Numbered from the stretch's first letter, positions 1 to 9,813 are shown. The stretch: 64,000 bases of DNA from Vibrio splendidus 12E03 (GCF_000272105.2 NZ_AJZD02000313.1:1-64000); one strand, 5' to 3'. The notes: generated by a model not told the origin, from the letters alone. Translations and numbers: made by a program.

Positions 1-123
1 AGCCGATCGCAATCACCGAAATACGCAGTTATGATGATTTAATCTAGCCATTAACAAGCTAGAACACAGATTATGGCTTCTCGGTGTACTGTTAAGAATC
101 ACAGCCCTCCCCTAATTACCCAC
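1..123. other. left edge, gene content undetermined
   Basis: On the plus strand one frame reads through to a stop near position 47 (ending YDDLI), which could be the 3' end of a gene entering from the left and converging on pheT, but another frame is also open over this short stretch. I cannot assign it. In many gammaproteobacteria ihfA follows pheT; no ihfA start is visible here. Confidence 0.2.
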
Positions 124-158
124 AAAAAAGGCCTCGCAATGCGAGGCCTTTTATTTTT
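124..158. terminator. bidirectional intrinsic terminator after pheT
   Basis: A perfect 10-bp stem (AAGGCCTCGC, loop AAT, then its complement) lies at 128-150, with an A-run on the left and a T-run on the right. It can stop pheST transcripts on the minus strand and any rightward transcript from the window edge. Confidence 0.85.
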
Positions 159-176
159 TCTATCTATCAGAAGAGA

Positions 177-2564
177 TTAGTCGCGAAGTGCTGCGCCGAA
201 TTTCTCTGAGATTGAAGCTACGATAGCATCTACTGAACCAGCGATGTCTGCATCTTCAAGTGTGCGCTCTACAGACTGTAGGCTAAGTGCGATAGCTAGG
301 CTCTTCTTACCTTCTTCAACGCCTTGACCAACGTATACGTCAAACAGTTTAGCGCCTGTTAGGAATTCGCCACCAGCAGCGATACACGCTTCAACGATGT
401 CGCCAGAAGCTACTGCTTCGTCAACAACTACTGCGATATCACGACGGTTTGCAGGGAACTTAGATACTGCTACGGCTTCTGGAAGCACGCGAGTATTGAT
501 AGCTGCCCATTCGATTTCGAATACGATAGTGCGGCCGTTAAGACCAAACTTACGCTCTAGTTCTGGGTGAACAGTACCAATGATACCCACTTCTTTGCCG
601 TCTACTACGATAACCGCAGTTTGACCTGGGTGAAGTGCTGGGTGCTTAGCTGCTTTGAAGCTGTATGCGATTTCGTTTGCAGAAAGCTCAAGAACTGCTT
701 CTAGGTCACCTTTAAGATCGAAGAAATCTACTGTGTTAGTTGCAATGTCCCAGTGCTCTTCACCACGAGTACCAGAGATAACGCCCGCAAGCATCATTTC
801 TTGGCGCATGCCGTTTTCAGCAGTTGCTTCAGGGATGAAACGTAGGCCTGATTCGAATAGACGAACGCGAGACTGTTGACGCTTCTGGTTGTGAACAACT
901 GTGTTTAGTAGACCTTGGATTAGGCCAAGACGCATTGCTGACATGTCCGCAGAGATTGGGAATGGCAGGATTAGCGGCTCAACACCAGGTACAACAAGCT
1001 TTTGCTGTTCTGGTTCTACGAAGCTGTATGTGATTGCTTCGTGGTAGCCACGGTCTACAAGAAGGTCACGAACGCGCTTAAGCGGTTGGTTAGCTTCTTT
1101 GTGGTCATTCATTTTAAGTGCCGCTTTAGGCGCTTGGTTTGGAATGTTATCGTAACCGTAGATACGACCTACTTCTTCAATTAGGTCTTGCTCGATTGCG
1201 ATATCAAAACGCCAAGATGGAGACGTTGCCGTCCAACCAGCATCAGTGCTTTCAACTTCACAACCTAGGCGAGTAAGAATTTCCACTACGTCTGTCGATG
1301 GGATTTCGTGACCTAGTAGGCTGTCTAGCTTAGCGCGACGTAGAGCAACTACGTTTGCTTTAGGAAGATCAGCTTCAGATTCGCTGCCGTTTACTGGCGC
1401 AACTTCACCACCACAGATTTCAACTAGAAGCTGTGTTGCACGCTCCATTGCTGCTGCTTGTAGAGTTGAATCAACACCACGTTCGAAACGTAGAGAAGAA
1501 TCTGTGTGAAGGCCGTAAGCACGTGCGCGACCACGGATGTGATCCGGTGCGAAGAATGCTGCTTCTAAAAGTACGTCTGTTGTTTCAGTAGTCACACCTG
1601 ATTCTTGACCGCCAAAGATACCAGCGATTGCTAGTGCTTTGTTTTGGTCAGCGATAACAAGCGTATTGCTGTTTAGTTCAGCTTCGTTGCCATCTAGAAG
1701 TGTTAGCTTTTCGCCCTGCTCTGCTAGACGAACCACGATACCGCCTTCGATCTTAGCTAGATCAAATGCGTGCATTGGTTGGCCTTGCTCTAGCATCACG
1801 TAGTTTGTGATGTCTACAACTGGGTCGATTGAACGGATACCACAACGGCGCAGTTTTTCTTGCATCCAGATTGGAGTGTCCGCTTTCACGTTTACGTTCT
1901 TAACCACACGGCCAAGGTAACGTGGACAAGCATCAGCTGCTTTGATTTCAACAGATACTGTGTCTTCAATGCTTGTTGCAACAGTTTCAACTGCTGGCTC
2001 TGTAACGTCTGCGCGGTTTAGTACGCCAACTTCACGAGCAAGGCCACGGATGCTGAAGCAGTCTGCGCGGTTTGCTGTTAGGTCTACGTCGATAGTTACG
2101 TCGTTAAGCTCTAGAAGCTCACGTACGTCCATACCTAGCGTTGTGCCTTCAGGCAGCTCAAGGATGCCGTCTGACTCTACGTCGATACCTAGCTCAGAGA
2201 AAGAACAAAGCATGCCGTTCGATGGAACGCCACGTAGTTTTGCTTTCTTGATTTTGAAGTCACCAGGAAGTACTGCGCCAACTGTTGCTACTGCTACCGT
2301 TAGGCCAAGACGACAGTTAGATGCACCACAAACGATATCTAGCAGCTCTTCTTCACCAATATCGATTTTTGTAACTTGTAGTTTGTCTGCGTCTGGGTGC
2401 TGACCGCACTCAACCACTTTACCTACTTTAACGCCGGTGAATTCACCAGCAACAGGTTCTACATCGTCAACTTCCAAACCAGCCATAGTGATTTGGTGAG
2501 CTAGCTCTTCGCTGTTAATTGCAGGTTTAACCCACTCGCGTAGCCAAGATTCACTGAATTTCAT
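177..2564 (-). CDS. pheT: phenylalanine--tRNA ligase beta subunit
   Basis: Beta chain of the alpha2-beta2 phenylalanyl-tRNA synthetase, which charges tRNA-Phe in the cytoplasm. At 795 residues it has the normal gammaproteobacterial length. The order visible is an N-terminal EMAP/OB-type tRNA-binding domain (about residues 40-150), the B3/B4 editing and B5 regions in the middle (including a DITNYVMLEQGQPMHAFD stretch typical of the family), the catalytic-like core, and a C-terminal ferredoxin-fold anticodon-binding domain (about 700-795). It starts 18 bases after the pheS stop, so the two form one operon, and it is followed by a strong terminator. Confidence 0.97.
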   Translation of the reverse strand: MKFSESWLREWVKPAINSEELAHQITMAGLEVDDVEPVAGEFTGVKVGKVVECGQHPDADKLQVTKIDIGEEELLDIVCGASNCRLGLTVAVATVGAVLPGDFKIKKAKLRGVPSNGMLCSFSELGIDVESDGILELPEGTTLGMDVRELLELNDVTIDVDLTANRADCFSIRGLAREVGVLNRADVTEPAVETVATSIEDTVSVEIKAADACPRYLGRVVKNVNVKADTPIWMQEKLRRCGIRSIDPVVDITNYVMLEQGQPMHAFDLAKIEGGIVVRLAEQGEKLTLLDGNEAELNSNTLVIADQNKALAIAGIFGGQESGVTTETTDVLLEAAFFAPDHIRGRARAYGLHTDSSLRFERGVDSTLQAAAMERATQLLVEICGGEVAPVNGSESEADLPKANVVALRRAKLDSLLGHEIPSTDVVEILTRLGCEVESTDAGWTATSPSWRFDIAIEQDLIEEVGRIYGYDNIPNQAPKAALKMNDHKEANQPLKRVRDLLVDRGYHEAITYSFVEPEQQKLVVPGVEPLILPFPISADMSAMRLGLIQGLLNTVVHNQKRQQSRVRLFESGLRFIPEATAENGMRQEMMLAGVISGTRGEEHWDIATNTVDFFDLKGDLEAVLELSANEIAYSFKAAKHPALHPGQTAVIVVDGKEVGIIGTVHPELERKFGLNGRTIVFEIEWAAINTRVLPEAVAVSKFPANRRDIAVVVDEAVASGDIVEACIAAGGEFLTGAKLFDVYVGQGVEEGKKSLAIALSLQSVERTLEDADIAGSVDAIVASISEKFGAALRD

Positions 2565-2582
2565 AGTTTTGACTGCCCCGGA

Positions 2583-3566
2583 TTACTTGAATTGTTTAAG
2601 GAAACGAAGGTCGTTCTCGAAGAACGCACGAAGGTCATTTACGCCGTAACGAAGCATCGTTAGACGCTCTACACCCATACCGAATGCAAAACCAGAGTAT
2701 TTCTCAGGGTCGATGCCAACAGAGCGAAGTACGTTAGGGTGAACCATGCCACAGCCTAGAACTTCTAGCCATTTGCCATCTTTACGTTTCACGTCAACTT
2801 CAGCTGAAGGCTCAGTGAACGGGAAGAATGAAGGACGGAAACGCACTTCAACTTCTTCTTCAAAGAAGTTACAAAGGAAATCGTTAAGAATGCCTTTAAG
2901 TTGTGCGAAGTTTACGTTCTCATCAACTAACATACCTTCCACTTGGTGGAACATTGGCGTGTGAGTTTGATCGTAGTCGTTACGGTAAACACGACCCGGA
3001 GCAATGAAGCGGAATGGCGGTTTGCCGTTTTCCATCGTACGGATTTGAACACCAGAAGTGTGCGTACGTAGCATTAGATCAGGGTTGAAGAAGAAAGTAT
3101 CGTGATCAGTACGAGCTGGGTGATCGTCTGCGATGTTTAGTGCATCAAAGTTGTGGAATGCATCTTCGATCTCAGGGCCAGACTCAGTGCTAAAGCCAAG
3201 CTCACCAAAGAACTGTTCGATACGCTCAACGGTGCGAGTCACTGGGTGAAGACCACCGTTCTCAATGCGACGACCTGGTAGGCTCACATCGATAGTTTCT
3301 TCAGCTAGTTTCGCTTCAAGCTCTGCACGTTGAAGTGCGTCTTTGCGAGCTGCGATCGCTTGTTGAACAGCACCTTTCGCTTTGTTGATCTCTTGACCAG
3401 CAGTGCGACGCTCTTCAGGTGGAAGTTTACCTAGGCTTTGTAGTTGAAGAGTTAATTCACCCTTCTTACCTAAATACTGAACTCGCACTTCATCAAGTGC
3501 GACTAACGAATCTGCTGTATCAATAGCAGTCGTTGCATTAGCAATGATCTCTTCTAGATGTTGCAT
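2583..3566 (-). CDS. pheS: phenylalanine--tRNA ligase alpha subunit
   Basis: Catalytic subunit of phenylalanyl-tRNA synthetase. The start used gives 327 residues beginning MQHLEEI, which aligns with the start of E. coli PheS (MSHLAEL); a GATGAGGA ribosome site precedes it, and the in-frame ATG one codon earlier is equally possible. An N-terminal coiled coil (about 1-90) is followed by the class II core: motif 2 at about 192-210 ([16 protein letters not shown]) and motif 3 at about 295-306 ([12 protein letters not shown]). It is first in the pheST operon. The upstream 200 bases show no Phe-rich leader peptide like E. coli pheM. Confidence 0.96.
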
Positions 3567-3730
3567 CATTTCCTCATCTACCAGTTGGTAGTGTCCGTAT
3601 CGGATGATTAGTTTTTTTAGATAGCTACACATAGTAATCAAACACGCAACCAATGCCAAATTGAATCGCTAAAAGAGCAAGTTATTGCCTAAAAACACGG
3701 CAAATTTAACAGGATATTAATGAGGAGTAG

Positions 3731-3762
3731 GAAGAAGTGGAACAATTACAGGTTCCACTGCT
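3731..3762 (-). terminator. weak hairpin between the cyclase gene and pheS
   Basis: An 8-bp perfect stem (AGTGGAAC at 3736-3743 with GTTCCACT at 3752-3759) lies downstream of the cyclase stop and upstream of pheS. The minus-strand sequence after it is pyrimidine-rich (TCTTCCTACTCC) but has no real U-run, so termination would be weak; a role in the pheS leader is possible. Confidence 0.4.
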
Positions 3763-3784
3763 TAATTTGGAAATGACCTGAACG

Positions 3785-4894
3785 CTAAATCTGAATCGAA
3801 CAAACGCTGTTCTTCCCCGCGTTTTTCGCTAAATAGACGGACTCATCGGCGGCTTTAATCAAATCATTCATTGAGCCGAATTCTTCGGTTATTTCAGCGA
3901 CACCGACACTAATACTGCCAATCCAAACTTGATTACTGGTTTCAACCTCTAATTCAGACACTTTCTGTCGAGCGGTTTCCGCGATGTACATCCCACCTTT
4001 AAGGTCGGTATCTGGACAGATAACCAAGAACTCATCGCCACCTAACCGGCAAACAATATCATCATTACGGAACGTGTTTTTCAGTTCACGCGAGAGGGTT
4101 TTTAGCACCAAGTCGCCTGCATCATGACCGCTAGTGTCATTAATGCGCTTGAAGTGGTCGGCATCAATCATAATGCACACTAAAGGCATGCCCAGTTCTT
4201 TGGAGTCTTGCCAATGCAGCGCTAACTGTTTAAAAGCACTACGACGGTTATGCAAATTAGTGAGAGAGTCGGTTAATGACAGCTCTTCAAGTCTCTTGTT
4301 CGCTCGTTTTAGCTCTGCGGTTCTTTCCTCGACTTTGTCTTCGAGTAGCTGGTTGAACCGTAACAACTCTTTATTACGTTCGGAGACTTGCTCAAATAGG
4401 CCTTTAAGAGCAGCTAATAGAGGAATGGTTGAAGAATCGTTCTGTTTTCCTTCGGCTTCAAACGCTTGTTTAGGGGTCGCTCCTTCCTCTATCGCGGCCA
4501 CTTGTCGAGCCATGTTTTGGTCAATACCGAGGATATGATACGCAAGCCAATGAATTAAGAAATCGAGTAGCTGCCGTGCAGACGCCTGATCTTCTTCTAA
4601 AATGAAAGCTTGCATGCTGTAGATATCTTGCATAAAAACACGATGCACTTTGATGTGTTCTTCGATGTGAGAGCGATATAAATTACGAGCTCTCATCAAA
4701 GATTCTTCTTCTTTAAAGTGAAACTCTGCATAGCTCGTAAGATCGAGTAAAGCGATGCTAATATCTTCGATTGAGATAGTGTTTTCAGACAGCAAATTGC
4801 CATAGTGGTTGATAAAACCGACGAGGTATTGATGTTGTTCATCTACGACACCAATGCCTGTTTCGAAGTATCTATTCCAAGTAAATGAATTCAT
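3785..4894 (-). CDS. hemerythrin-GGDEF diguanylate cyclase
   Basis: Predicted cytoplasmic enzyme that makes cyclic di-GMP under control of a di-iron oxygen-sensing domain. With the ATG preceded by AAGGGA the protein has 369 residues; a TTG 18 bases upstream is an alternative. Residues 1-135 form a bacteriohemerythrin domain with the expected ligand pattern: H21, H59 and E63 (HFKEEE), histidines near 76-84, and H120/D125 in HILGID. A short coiled coil (about 170-205) leads to a GGDEF domain with an intact GGDEF at 285-289 and an RxxD inhibitory site (R276-D279) five residues before it. No EAL domain and no membrane segment are seen. It stands alone, leftward, upstream of pheST. Vibrio cholerae has a comparable bacteriohemerythrin-GGDEF cyclase, so function is well supported by analogy. 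Confidence 0.9.
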   Translation of the reverse strand: MNSFTWNRYFETGIGVVDEQHQYLVGFINHYGNLLSENTISIEDISIALLDLTSYAEFHFKEEESLMRARNLYRSHIEEHIKVHRVFMQDIYSMQAFILEEDQASARQLLDFLIHWLAYHILGIDQNMARQVAAIEEGATPKQAFEAEGKQNDSSTIPLLAALKGLFEQVSERNKELLRFNQLLEDKVEERTAELKRANKRLEELSLTDSLTNLHNRRSAFKQLALHWQDSKELGMPLVCIMIDADHFKRINDTSGHDAGDLVLKTLSRELKNTFRNDDIVCRLGGDEFLVICPDTDLKGGMYIAETARQKVSELEVETSNQVWIGSISVGVAEITEEFGSMNDLIKAADESVYLAKNAGKNSVCSIQI

Positions 4895-5139
4895 AAATCC
4901 CTTAACGCCCAAATCACACTTGTTTACCGGCAGTTACCAGTAGTCAAAAGCGTGCATATGTAGAGGTTATATATACATGTAAAATATAACCATACTACCT
5001 GTAGGCCTACCTGATTGCTTACTCCTTTTATAAAAAGACGACTTCGATCTCTACAAATATAAATTAACACTGGGTTTGGGGCGTTCAATTCAACAAGAAC
5101 ACCCCAATAAACCAACATTAACTTAACTTATTGAAAATA

Positions 5140-6372
5140 CTAAAAGTAATATTCCAACGCCATCTCAACAAAATCATCTTTGCGAGCGAAGAACAATAAG
5201 TCTTCTGGGGTTTCATTCTCAAACAACCACGCGTTCAACCGCCACTTGAGGTTGTTGTTGATACGACTTGAGGCTTCGAGCTTTGCACTGTAAACATCAC
5301 TGTTATCTAGATCCTGAGTGATGCCCGTTAACACCTCGGTCCCGTCTTCATCATTTAAGGCGAAACGCGCCCCAAGGAACACGTCGTTTTGACCGACACT
5401 CTGCGCATTGTTGCCTCGACTGTCGTACAAGTATTCAGCAATAAAACCGATATCCCAATACGACTCTAGCGCCCCAACCCATGTATACTCAAAGCCTGTT
5501 GCTACGCCTGTGTGGTTGTCGTAGCTGTCGCGATAAATGCTTTCAAGCTTCCATAACCAATCACCCATAATCCCCTGAACATCAAGGCCGAAATGCTGCA
5601 TTTGCGCGTAATAGGGCTTGAGCTCATTACTTTCAACACGGTAATAAGGGTCACGGTTCGTACCTCCTAAATAGCTTAAGCCGACATCCCAATCGCCGTA
5701 CATTTGGCTATAGCGCAGCGCTACATCGACATGTTTTTCTTCTCGCGAGGATTCATAAAGCGCATCGTCCGAAACTGGCACCGTTGGCCTTAGTCGACCG
5801 TCTTCCCCTGCAAAGGTGCGTTCACGAAAATACGGCAGTAACATGGCATCGATGGTTCCCCAGTCTTTAATCGAGGTAAAGTGCACCATAGGCTGACCTA
5901 ACTTGGATTCACCATCGACCGATTCAATGGCATCGGTTTGGTTTACTACATCGACCAAGTGCGCCGATTCGGTTACGCCCCAAAACACCTTACCGACACC
6001 GGCTCGCAGTTCATAATCGTCCCAATAATTGAGATACAGAGCTTCACGAACGTCGCCATGGGTACGCTCATCATCTTCGCTGTCTAGGCGATAAAACGGG
6101 GTGAAGGTAAAGCTGCCGCTGCCTTCTTGTTGCTCCCAGTAAAACTCCGGTTGTAACACCAGTGAGCTTTGTCCTTTGTTCTGCCCCTGTAAACCCTCGC
6201 TAAAGAACTGTCTGTGTTCAAGGTTAACTTGCCCTGCGAGCTCTGGGGTGATCTGTTCTACGAATTCAGAGCTAAAGCCTGCCGCCACACATGGCAACGA
6301 CACCTGCATAAGCCCGACGGTCGCTGCCAAAGTTAAGGATAACTGGGTTCCTGTTGCCACAATCCTTTTCAT
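5140..6372 (-). CDS. outer-membrane beta-barrel protein of an RND export operon
   Basis: Predicted outer-membrane protein of 410 residues. A signal peptide (about 1-31, ending CVAAG) is followed by alternating strands rich in aromatic residues and short Asp/Asn turns, and the chain ends in ...EYYF, the C-terminal phenylalanine typical of barrels inserted by BamA. There is no lipoprotein cysteine at the cleavage site. It starts 9 bases after the LolA-like gene, and so is the third gene of the pump operon. I recognise no named family with certainty; it resembles the barrel proteins (DUF1302-like) found beside MMPL-type pumps and LolA-like proteins in other gammaproteobacteria. Likely role, by inference: outer-membrane acceptor or exit for the exported lipid-like cargo. 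Confidence 0.75.
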   Translation of the reverse strand: MKRIVATGTQLSLTLAATVGLMQVSLPCVAAGFSSEFVEQITPELAGQVNLEHRQFFSEGLQGQNKGQSSLVLQPEFYWEQQEGSGSFTFTPFYRLDSEDDERTHGDVREALYLNYWDDYELRAGVGKVFWGVTESAHLVDVVNQTDAIESVDGESKLGQPMVHFTSIKDWGTIDAMLLPYFRERTFAGEDGRLRPTVPVSDDALYESSREEKHVDVALRYSQMYGDWDVGLSYLGGTNRDPYYRVESNELKPYYAQMQHFGLDVQGIMGDWLWKLESIYRDSYDNHTGVATGFEYTWVGALESYWDIGFIAEYLYDSRGNNAQSVGQNDVFLGARFALNDEDGTEVLTGITQDLDNSDVYSAKLEASSRINNNLKWRLNAWLFENETPEDLLFFARKDDFVEMALEYYF

Positions 6373-6381
6373 ATTCCTGCC

Positions 6382-7188
6382 TTACTTTGCACGTTTTAGT
6401 GTGTTCTTTTGGAAATCCTTGTCTTTAAGACCGGTCTGGAACGCTAAATCTGTCGTAGTTAATACCGTACTTTTGCCTGTTTGGTGGTTTTGCATCGACA
6501 TGGTGTGTGCGCGCCAGTATTGGTTTAGGTATTGTTTGTAGTCTTGGAACGATAGAGTTTTCAGCAATGCGCCTTTACGGTCGTAAAATTCGACTTTCAT
6601 TGGGCGGTAGTGCTGTTGGTCTAGCCATACTTTTTGCATGGTGTAACCGGAGTTTTTGTCGGTCGGTACTTGCTCTAAAACAAAGGTATCAACACCTTCA
6701 ATATTGGCGTCTTCGATGTAGTTGAAGGTGTACTTTTCTAACTCAAACGAACTTAGGTCTTCGTAAGCAAATTCACTGCCCATAAACGGGCCAGACTTGT
6801 TGCGAGAAGAGATACGCTTTACACGTTTCAATGCCGGCAGATACAACCATTGGTCATCCGATTTGGTGATGTGTGAATGGTTTAGGAAGGCCGTGCCTTT
6901 TACGTCGCGCGGTTCATCAAAAATGGTTAAGCCTTTATCGCCATCGTTATCCACTTCTAATGATTTCAATCGCATCAGGCGTGTGCTGCTTTCGCCCTGT
7001 TTATTGCGAAGTAGCATTTCCATGGTCGCGACAGAATCGCCCCACCCGACATCGACCGCTTTACGTTGCTCGGCAATTTCTAAGCCTTTCGCTGGGTCTG
7101 CTAATGCTGGGAAAGCGGCGAATGTGCTGATGCTTAACGTGCTCACAGCAAATAATGTAGTAACGAATGATTGTTTAACGCTTTTCAT
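6382..7188 (-). CDS. LolA-like outer membrane lipoprotein-sorting family protein
   Basis: Predicted periplasmic protein of 268 residues with a signal peptide cleaved after FPALA (about residue 30). The mature chain has the features of the LolA-like family annotated as outer membrane lipoprotein-sorting protein: repeated beta strands such as WLYLPALKRVKRIS, MGSEFAYEDLSS and YRPMKVEFYDRKGALLKTL. Members of this family are commonly encoded beside MMPL/RND pumps and are thought to carry a hydrophobic substrate through the periplasm. It lies between the pump (gap of 44 bases) and the barrel gene (gap of 9), so the three proteins probably form a trans-envelope path. The cargo is unknown; it need not be lipoproteins. 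Confidence 0.82.
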   Translation of the reverse strand: MKSVKQSFVTTLFAVSTLSISTFAAFPALADPAKGLEIAEQRKAVDVGWGDSVATMEMLLRNKQGESSTRLMRLKSLEVDNDGDKGLTIFDEPRDVKGTAFLNHSHITKSDDQWLYLPALKRVKRISSRNKSGPFMGSEFAYEDLSSFELEKYTFNYIEDANIEGVDTFVLEQVPTDKNSGYTMQKVWLDQQHYRPMKVEFYDRKGALLKTLSFQDYKQYLNQYWRAHTMSMQNHQTGKSTVLTTTDLAFQTGLKDKDFQKNTLKRAK

Positions 7189-7232
7189 AAATATCTCCTT
7201 GAGTCAGCCCACCGCAGCAGGCTAACGTTTCC

Positions 7233-9686
7233 TTATTTGGTCGATGTAGTCAGTTCGGCTGTCGAGTTAGGCTGCGACTTGGTGTCTGGCTTTGATTCGT
7301 GCTGAGTTTTAACTGCATAGTGAGTTTGTTTGTCGAAGATCATCAGCAAGCTAGGTAGCAAGATGAAGTCGACTACTAGCGCAATGAAAATCACAATCGC
7401 GCTGAGTAAGCCCATGTCGGAATTGAGTCTGAAGCTCGACATCGCCAGTACAGAGAAGCCAGCTACTAACACGACAGTCGTGATCCACAGTGCGCGACCG
7501 ACGGTGTGGAAGGCGTAACGAACGGCTTCTTCTGCTGATTTCCCTTCCATTCTGGCGCGTTGGTATTTACTTAAGAAATGCACTGCATCATCGACCACGA
7601 TACCCAATGTAAGCGTGACCACGACCGACAACCCCAAGTTGATTTCACCAGAGATAAGCGCCCATAAACCAAAGCCAATAATCGCAGGCGCAATGTTTGG
7701 CACTAGGCTAATCATGCCTAAGCGAACCGAGCGCAATGCAAAGATCATCAAGCCAGAGATAAGCACTAAGGTGATAGGCAAAGTTGATAGCATGCTCGCC
7801 ATGTTGGTTTCGCCAATGTGAGCAAACATCAGTGATGGGCTCGAGGCGACCACTTCATACTGAGGTGCATTAGCTGCAAACCATGAGTAGATGCGCTCTT
7901 CGAGTTCCACCAATTCCACGCTGCCGAGGTTATCTACCGTGAGTACCATTTTGATCGATGACTTATCGACGTTGATTTGGTTGTTCAAGTCCAAGCCATA
8001 CGGCAAAGACATCTCGTAAAGCAGTAGGTATTGCGCAGCAAGTTCACGGTTAAGCGGCAGCTTGTAGTAGCTTTCATCGTCGCCATGCATGTTCTTGTTC
8101 AAACGCATGTAAACATCGGAAAGTGTTGCCACGTGGTCGGTTTCTGGTTGAACGCGTAGCCAATCGGTAAAATCACCAATCGCTTGTAAGAACAAGGGGT
8201 CAGCAATCGCTTGAGACTCGTTAGTTTTGACCGCAATACTGATGGTCGTCATACCGCTTACAGTCTGTTCCATGAAGTCGGCTGCTTGTCTGAATTCGCT
8301 TGAGGTATCGAAATACTTCACCGATTCATCATTCACTTTGTTCAGTGGAATTAATGCCGCGGCGCCGACGATAACTAGAGTAGAAATAGGCAATAACGCT
8401 TTGCGATTAGTTACCACAAAGTCACCGAGCTTATCCATGAAGGTCACTTTACTTTGTGCCACTTCATTCGTTGGTAAAGTCTTAACTGGTAGCAGTTTTA
8501 ATAGCGCAGGCAGCATAGTCACGGATAGGAAACATGCGATGATCACGCCTAGTGCCGACAAGTTACCGAAATCACGCAGCACTGGCGAGTCCGACATGTT
8601 CATCATCAAGAAACCAATCGCAGTGGTCACTGAGGTGATTAGAATCGGCATCGCATTGAGCTTGATGCTGTATTGAATGGCTTGTGCTTTTTCCATGCCA
8701 CGCTGCATGGCTTGTCTCATGGTCACAATCACATGAACACAATCGGCCACCGCTAGGGTCAGTACCAAAGTTGGGACGTTAACCGTTGCGGTGCTGAGGA
8801 ACATCCCTGCCCAGCCAGACAACCCCATGGTCGCGACAATCGAAGAGATAATCACAACTAAGGTCGCCACCACGCTAAAGAATGAGCGCAGCATAAAGGT
8901 CAGGAATACCAACACCACCAATAGCATTAATGGCACCAGTGTTGAGCTGTCTTCTTGAGCCGACATCATGAAAGCATTGTTCATAGCAATGATGCCCGCT
9001 TTATGGAATTCGACGTTAGGATAGTCCGCTTGATACTTGGCGATCATAGTGTTGATTGCTGCTATGACTTCTTGCACTTCCGCGGTTTTATCTACTTCAG
9101 GTAATTGCACGGTCACGTTAACAATGGTCACATCACCAGAAGCCGACACCAAGGCATTCTTAAGCAACGGTTCGTTTAGCGCGATCTGTTTTACTTTGGC
9201 GATGCGCTCTGGTGTGTGTTCGTATTCTTCATACAACAAGTCTTCTACTAAAAGATCATCTTCGATGGCTTCGGTGTGCTGATAATTAGCAAGCGAATCC
9301 ACACGGCTTGAATACGGGATCTGCCACGCATCGACCGTGAGGTTTTGAATCAGGGTGAGAGTTTCAAGGGTGAAGACGTTGCCATCTTCAGGGGCGACAA
9401 CAATCGCAAGGTTGTCGGTTTTTGCAAAGGTGGTTTGAATCTCATCGAACGCCATCAACTGCTTGTTGGTGCCTTCGAAGAAGATGTTGTAATCCCCTCT
9501 AAAGTAGAGGTTCTTAGCCCCTAATGCAGAGAGAATGATGATTGAAAACACCACCAGCAGAACGATAAACGAACGCTTGGTCGGTATTGAGTGCCAACTG
9601 TTATCTAGATCTGCGTTTGCGTTATCGGCATTACGGTTATCTCGATTTTGCTGATCGAAAGCGGGCTTCTGGCTGTCATGTTTCAT
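7233..9686 (-). CDS. RND-superfamily (MMPL type) exporter
   Basis: Inner-membrane pump of about 817 residues in the MMPL/HpnN-like branch of the RND superfamily. Layout: one N-terminal membrane helix (SFIVLLVVFSIIILSALG), a large periplasmic domain, five helices, a central cytoplasmic stretch, a repeat of the helix and periplasmic domain, then five more helices. The proton-relay aspartates expected in the middle helices are present (LTLAVADCVHVI and LGIVVDDAVHFL). The ATG chosen has a GGAG site six bases ahead; an ATG four codons earlier has none. It heads the operon with the LolA-like protein and barrel. A palindromic operator sits just upstream, so it is probably repressed by the adjacent TetR protein. 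Substrate unknown, probably lipid or hydrophobic. Confidence 0.9.
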   Translation of the reverse strand: MKHDSQKPAFDQQNRDNRNADNANADLDNSWHSIPTKRSFIVLLVVFSIIILSALGAKNLYFRGDYNIFFEGTNKQLMAFDEIQTTFAKTDNLAIVVAPEDGNVFTLETLTLIQNLTVDAWQIPYSSRVDSLANYQHTEAIEDDLLVEDLLYEEYEHTPERIAKVKQIALNEPLLKNALVSASGDVTIVNVTVQLPEVDKTAEVQEVIAAINTMIAKYQADYPNVEFHKAGIIAMNNAFMMSAQEDSSTLVPLMLLVVLVFLTFMLRSFFSVVATLVVIISSIVATMGLSGWAGMFLSTATVNVPTLVLTLAVADCVHVIVTMRQAMQRGMEKAQAIQYSIKLNAMPILITSVTTAIGFLMMNMSDSPVLRDFGNLSALGVIIACFLSVTMLPALLKLLPVKTLPTNEVAQSKVTFMDKLGDFVVTNRKALLPISTLVIVGAAALIPLNKVNDESVKYFDTSSEFRQAADFMEQTVSGMTTISIAVKTNESQAIADPLFLQAIGDFTDWLRVQPETDHVATLSDVYMRLNKNMHGDDESYYKLPLNRELAAQYLLLYEMSLPYGLDLNNQINVDKSSIKMVLTVDNLGSVELVELEERIYSWFAANAPQYEVVASSPSLMFAHIGETNMASMLSTLPITLVLISGLMIFALRSVRLGMISLVPNIAPAIIGFGLWALISGEINLGLSVVVTLTLGIVVDDAVHFLSKYQRARMEGKSAEEAVRYAFHTVGRALWITTVVLVAGFSVLAMSSFRLNSDMGLLSAIVIFIALVVDFILLPSLLMIFDKQTHYAVKTQHESKPDTKSQPNSTAELTTSTK

Positions 9687-9701
9687 CACAGTCTCCATTT
9701 G

Positions 9702-9714
9702 TGACGATTCGTCA
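9702..9714. promoter_or_regulatory. palindromic TetR-type operator, site 1
   Basis: TGACGATTCGTCA is a perfect palindrome apart from the central base. It lies 15 bases upstream of the pump start, where binding would block transcription initiation or elongation. The same motif occurs at 9814 and 10768 and, with two changes, at 10785, all around the TetR gene. Confidence 0.75.
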
Positions 9715-9726
9715 TATATGTGTCAT

Positions 9727-9749
9727 AAAAAGCCAGCCGAAGCTGACAA
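9727..9749 (-). promoter_or_regulatory. UUCG-loop hairpin or promoter in the pump leader
   Basis: On the minus strand GTCAGC-TTCG-GCTGGC (9732-9747) is followed by TTTTTAT, the pattern of a compact intrinsic terminator or attenuator. The same bases include TTGTCA with a possible TATGAC 16 bases later, which would be a sigma-70 promoter whose start point falls at operator site 1. The two readings are alternatives; sequence alone does not decide. Confidence 0.4.
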
Positions 9750-9813
9750 AAGACACAATGCTTAGTCAAATACTCAAGAAAACAGCAACCACAGTCGGTT
9801 AATCTCAATTTTG

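Noticed and set aside
1..47. A gene continuing from the left of the window
   Set aside because: More than one frame stays open over too few bases to choose; recorded only as an undetermined edge.
3567..3784. A pheM-like Phe-rich leader peptide and attenuator before pheS
   Set aside because: No short ORF with a run of Phe codons and no terminator with a clear U-run was found; the only hairpin has weak flanks.
4924..5118. A 64-codon open frame on the minus strand between the barrel gene and the cyclase
   Set aside because: No ribosome site, irregular composition, and no domain-like content; probably chance in AT-rich sequence.
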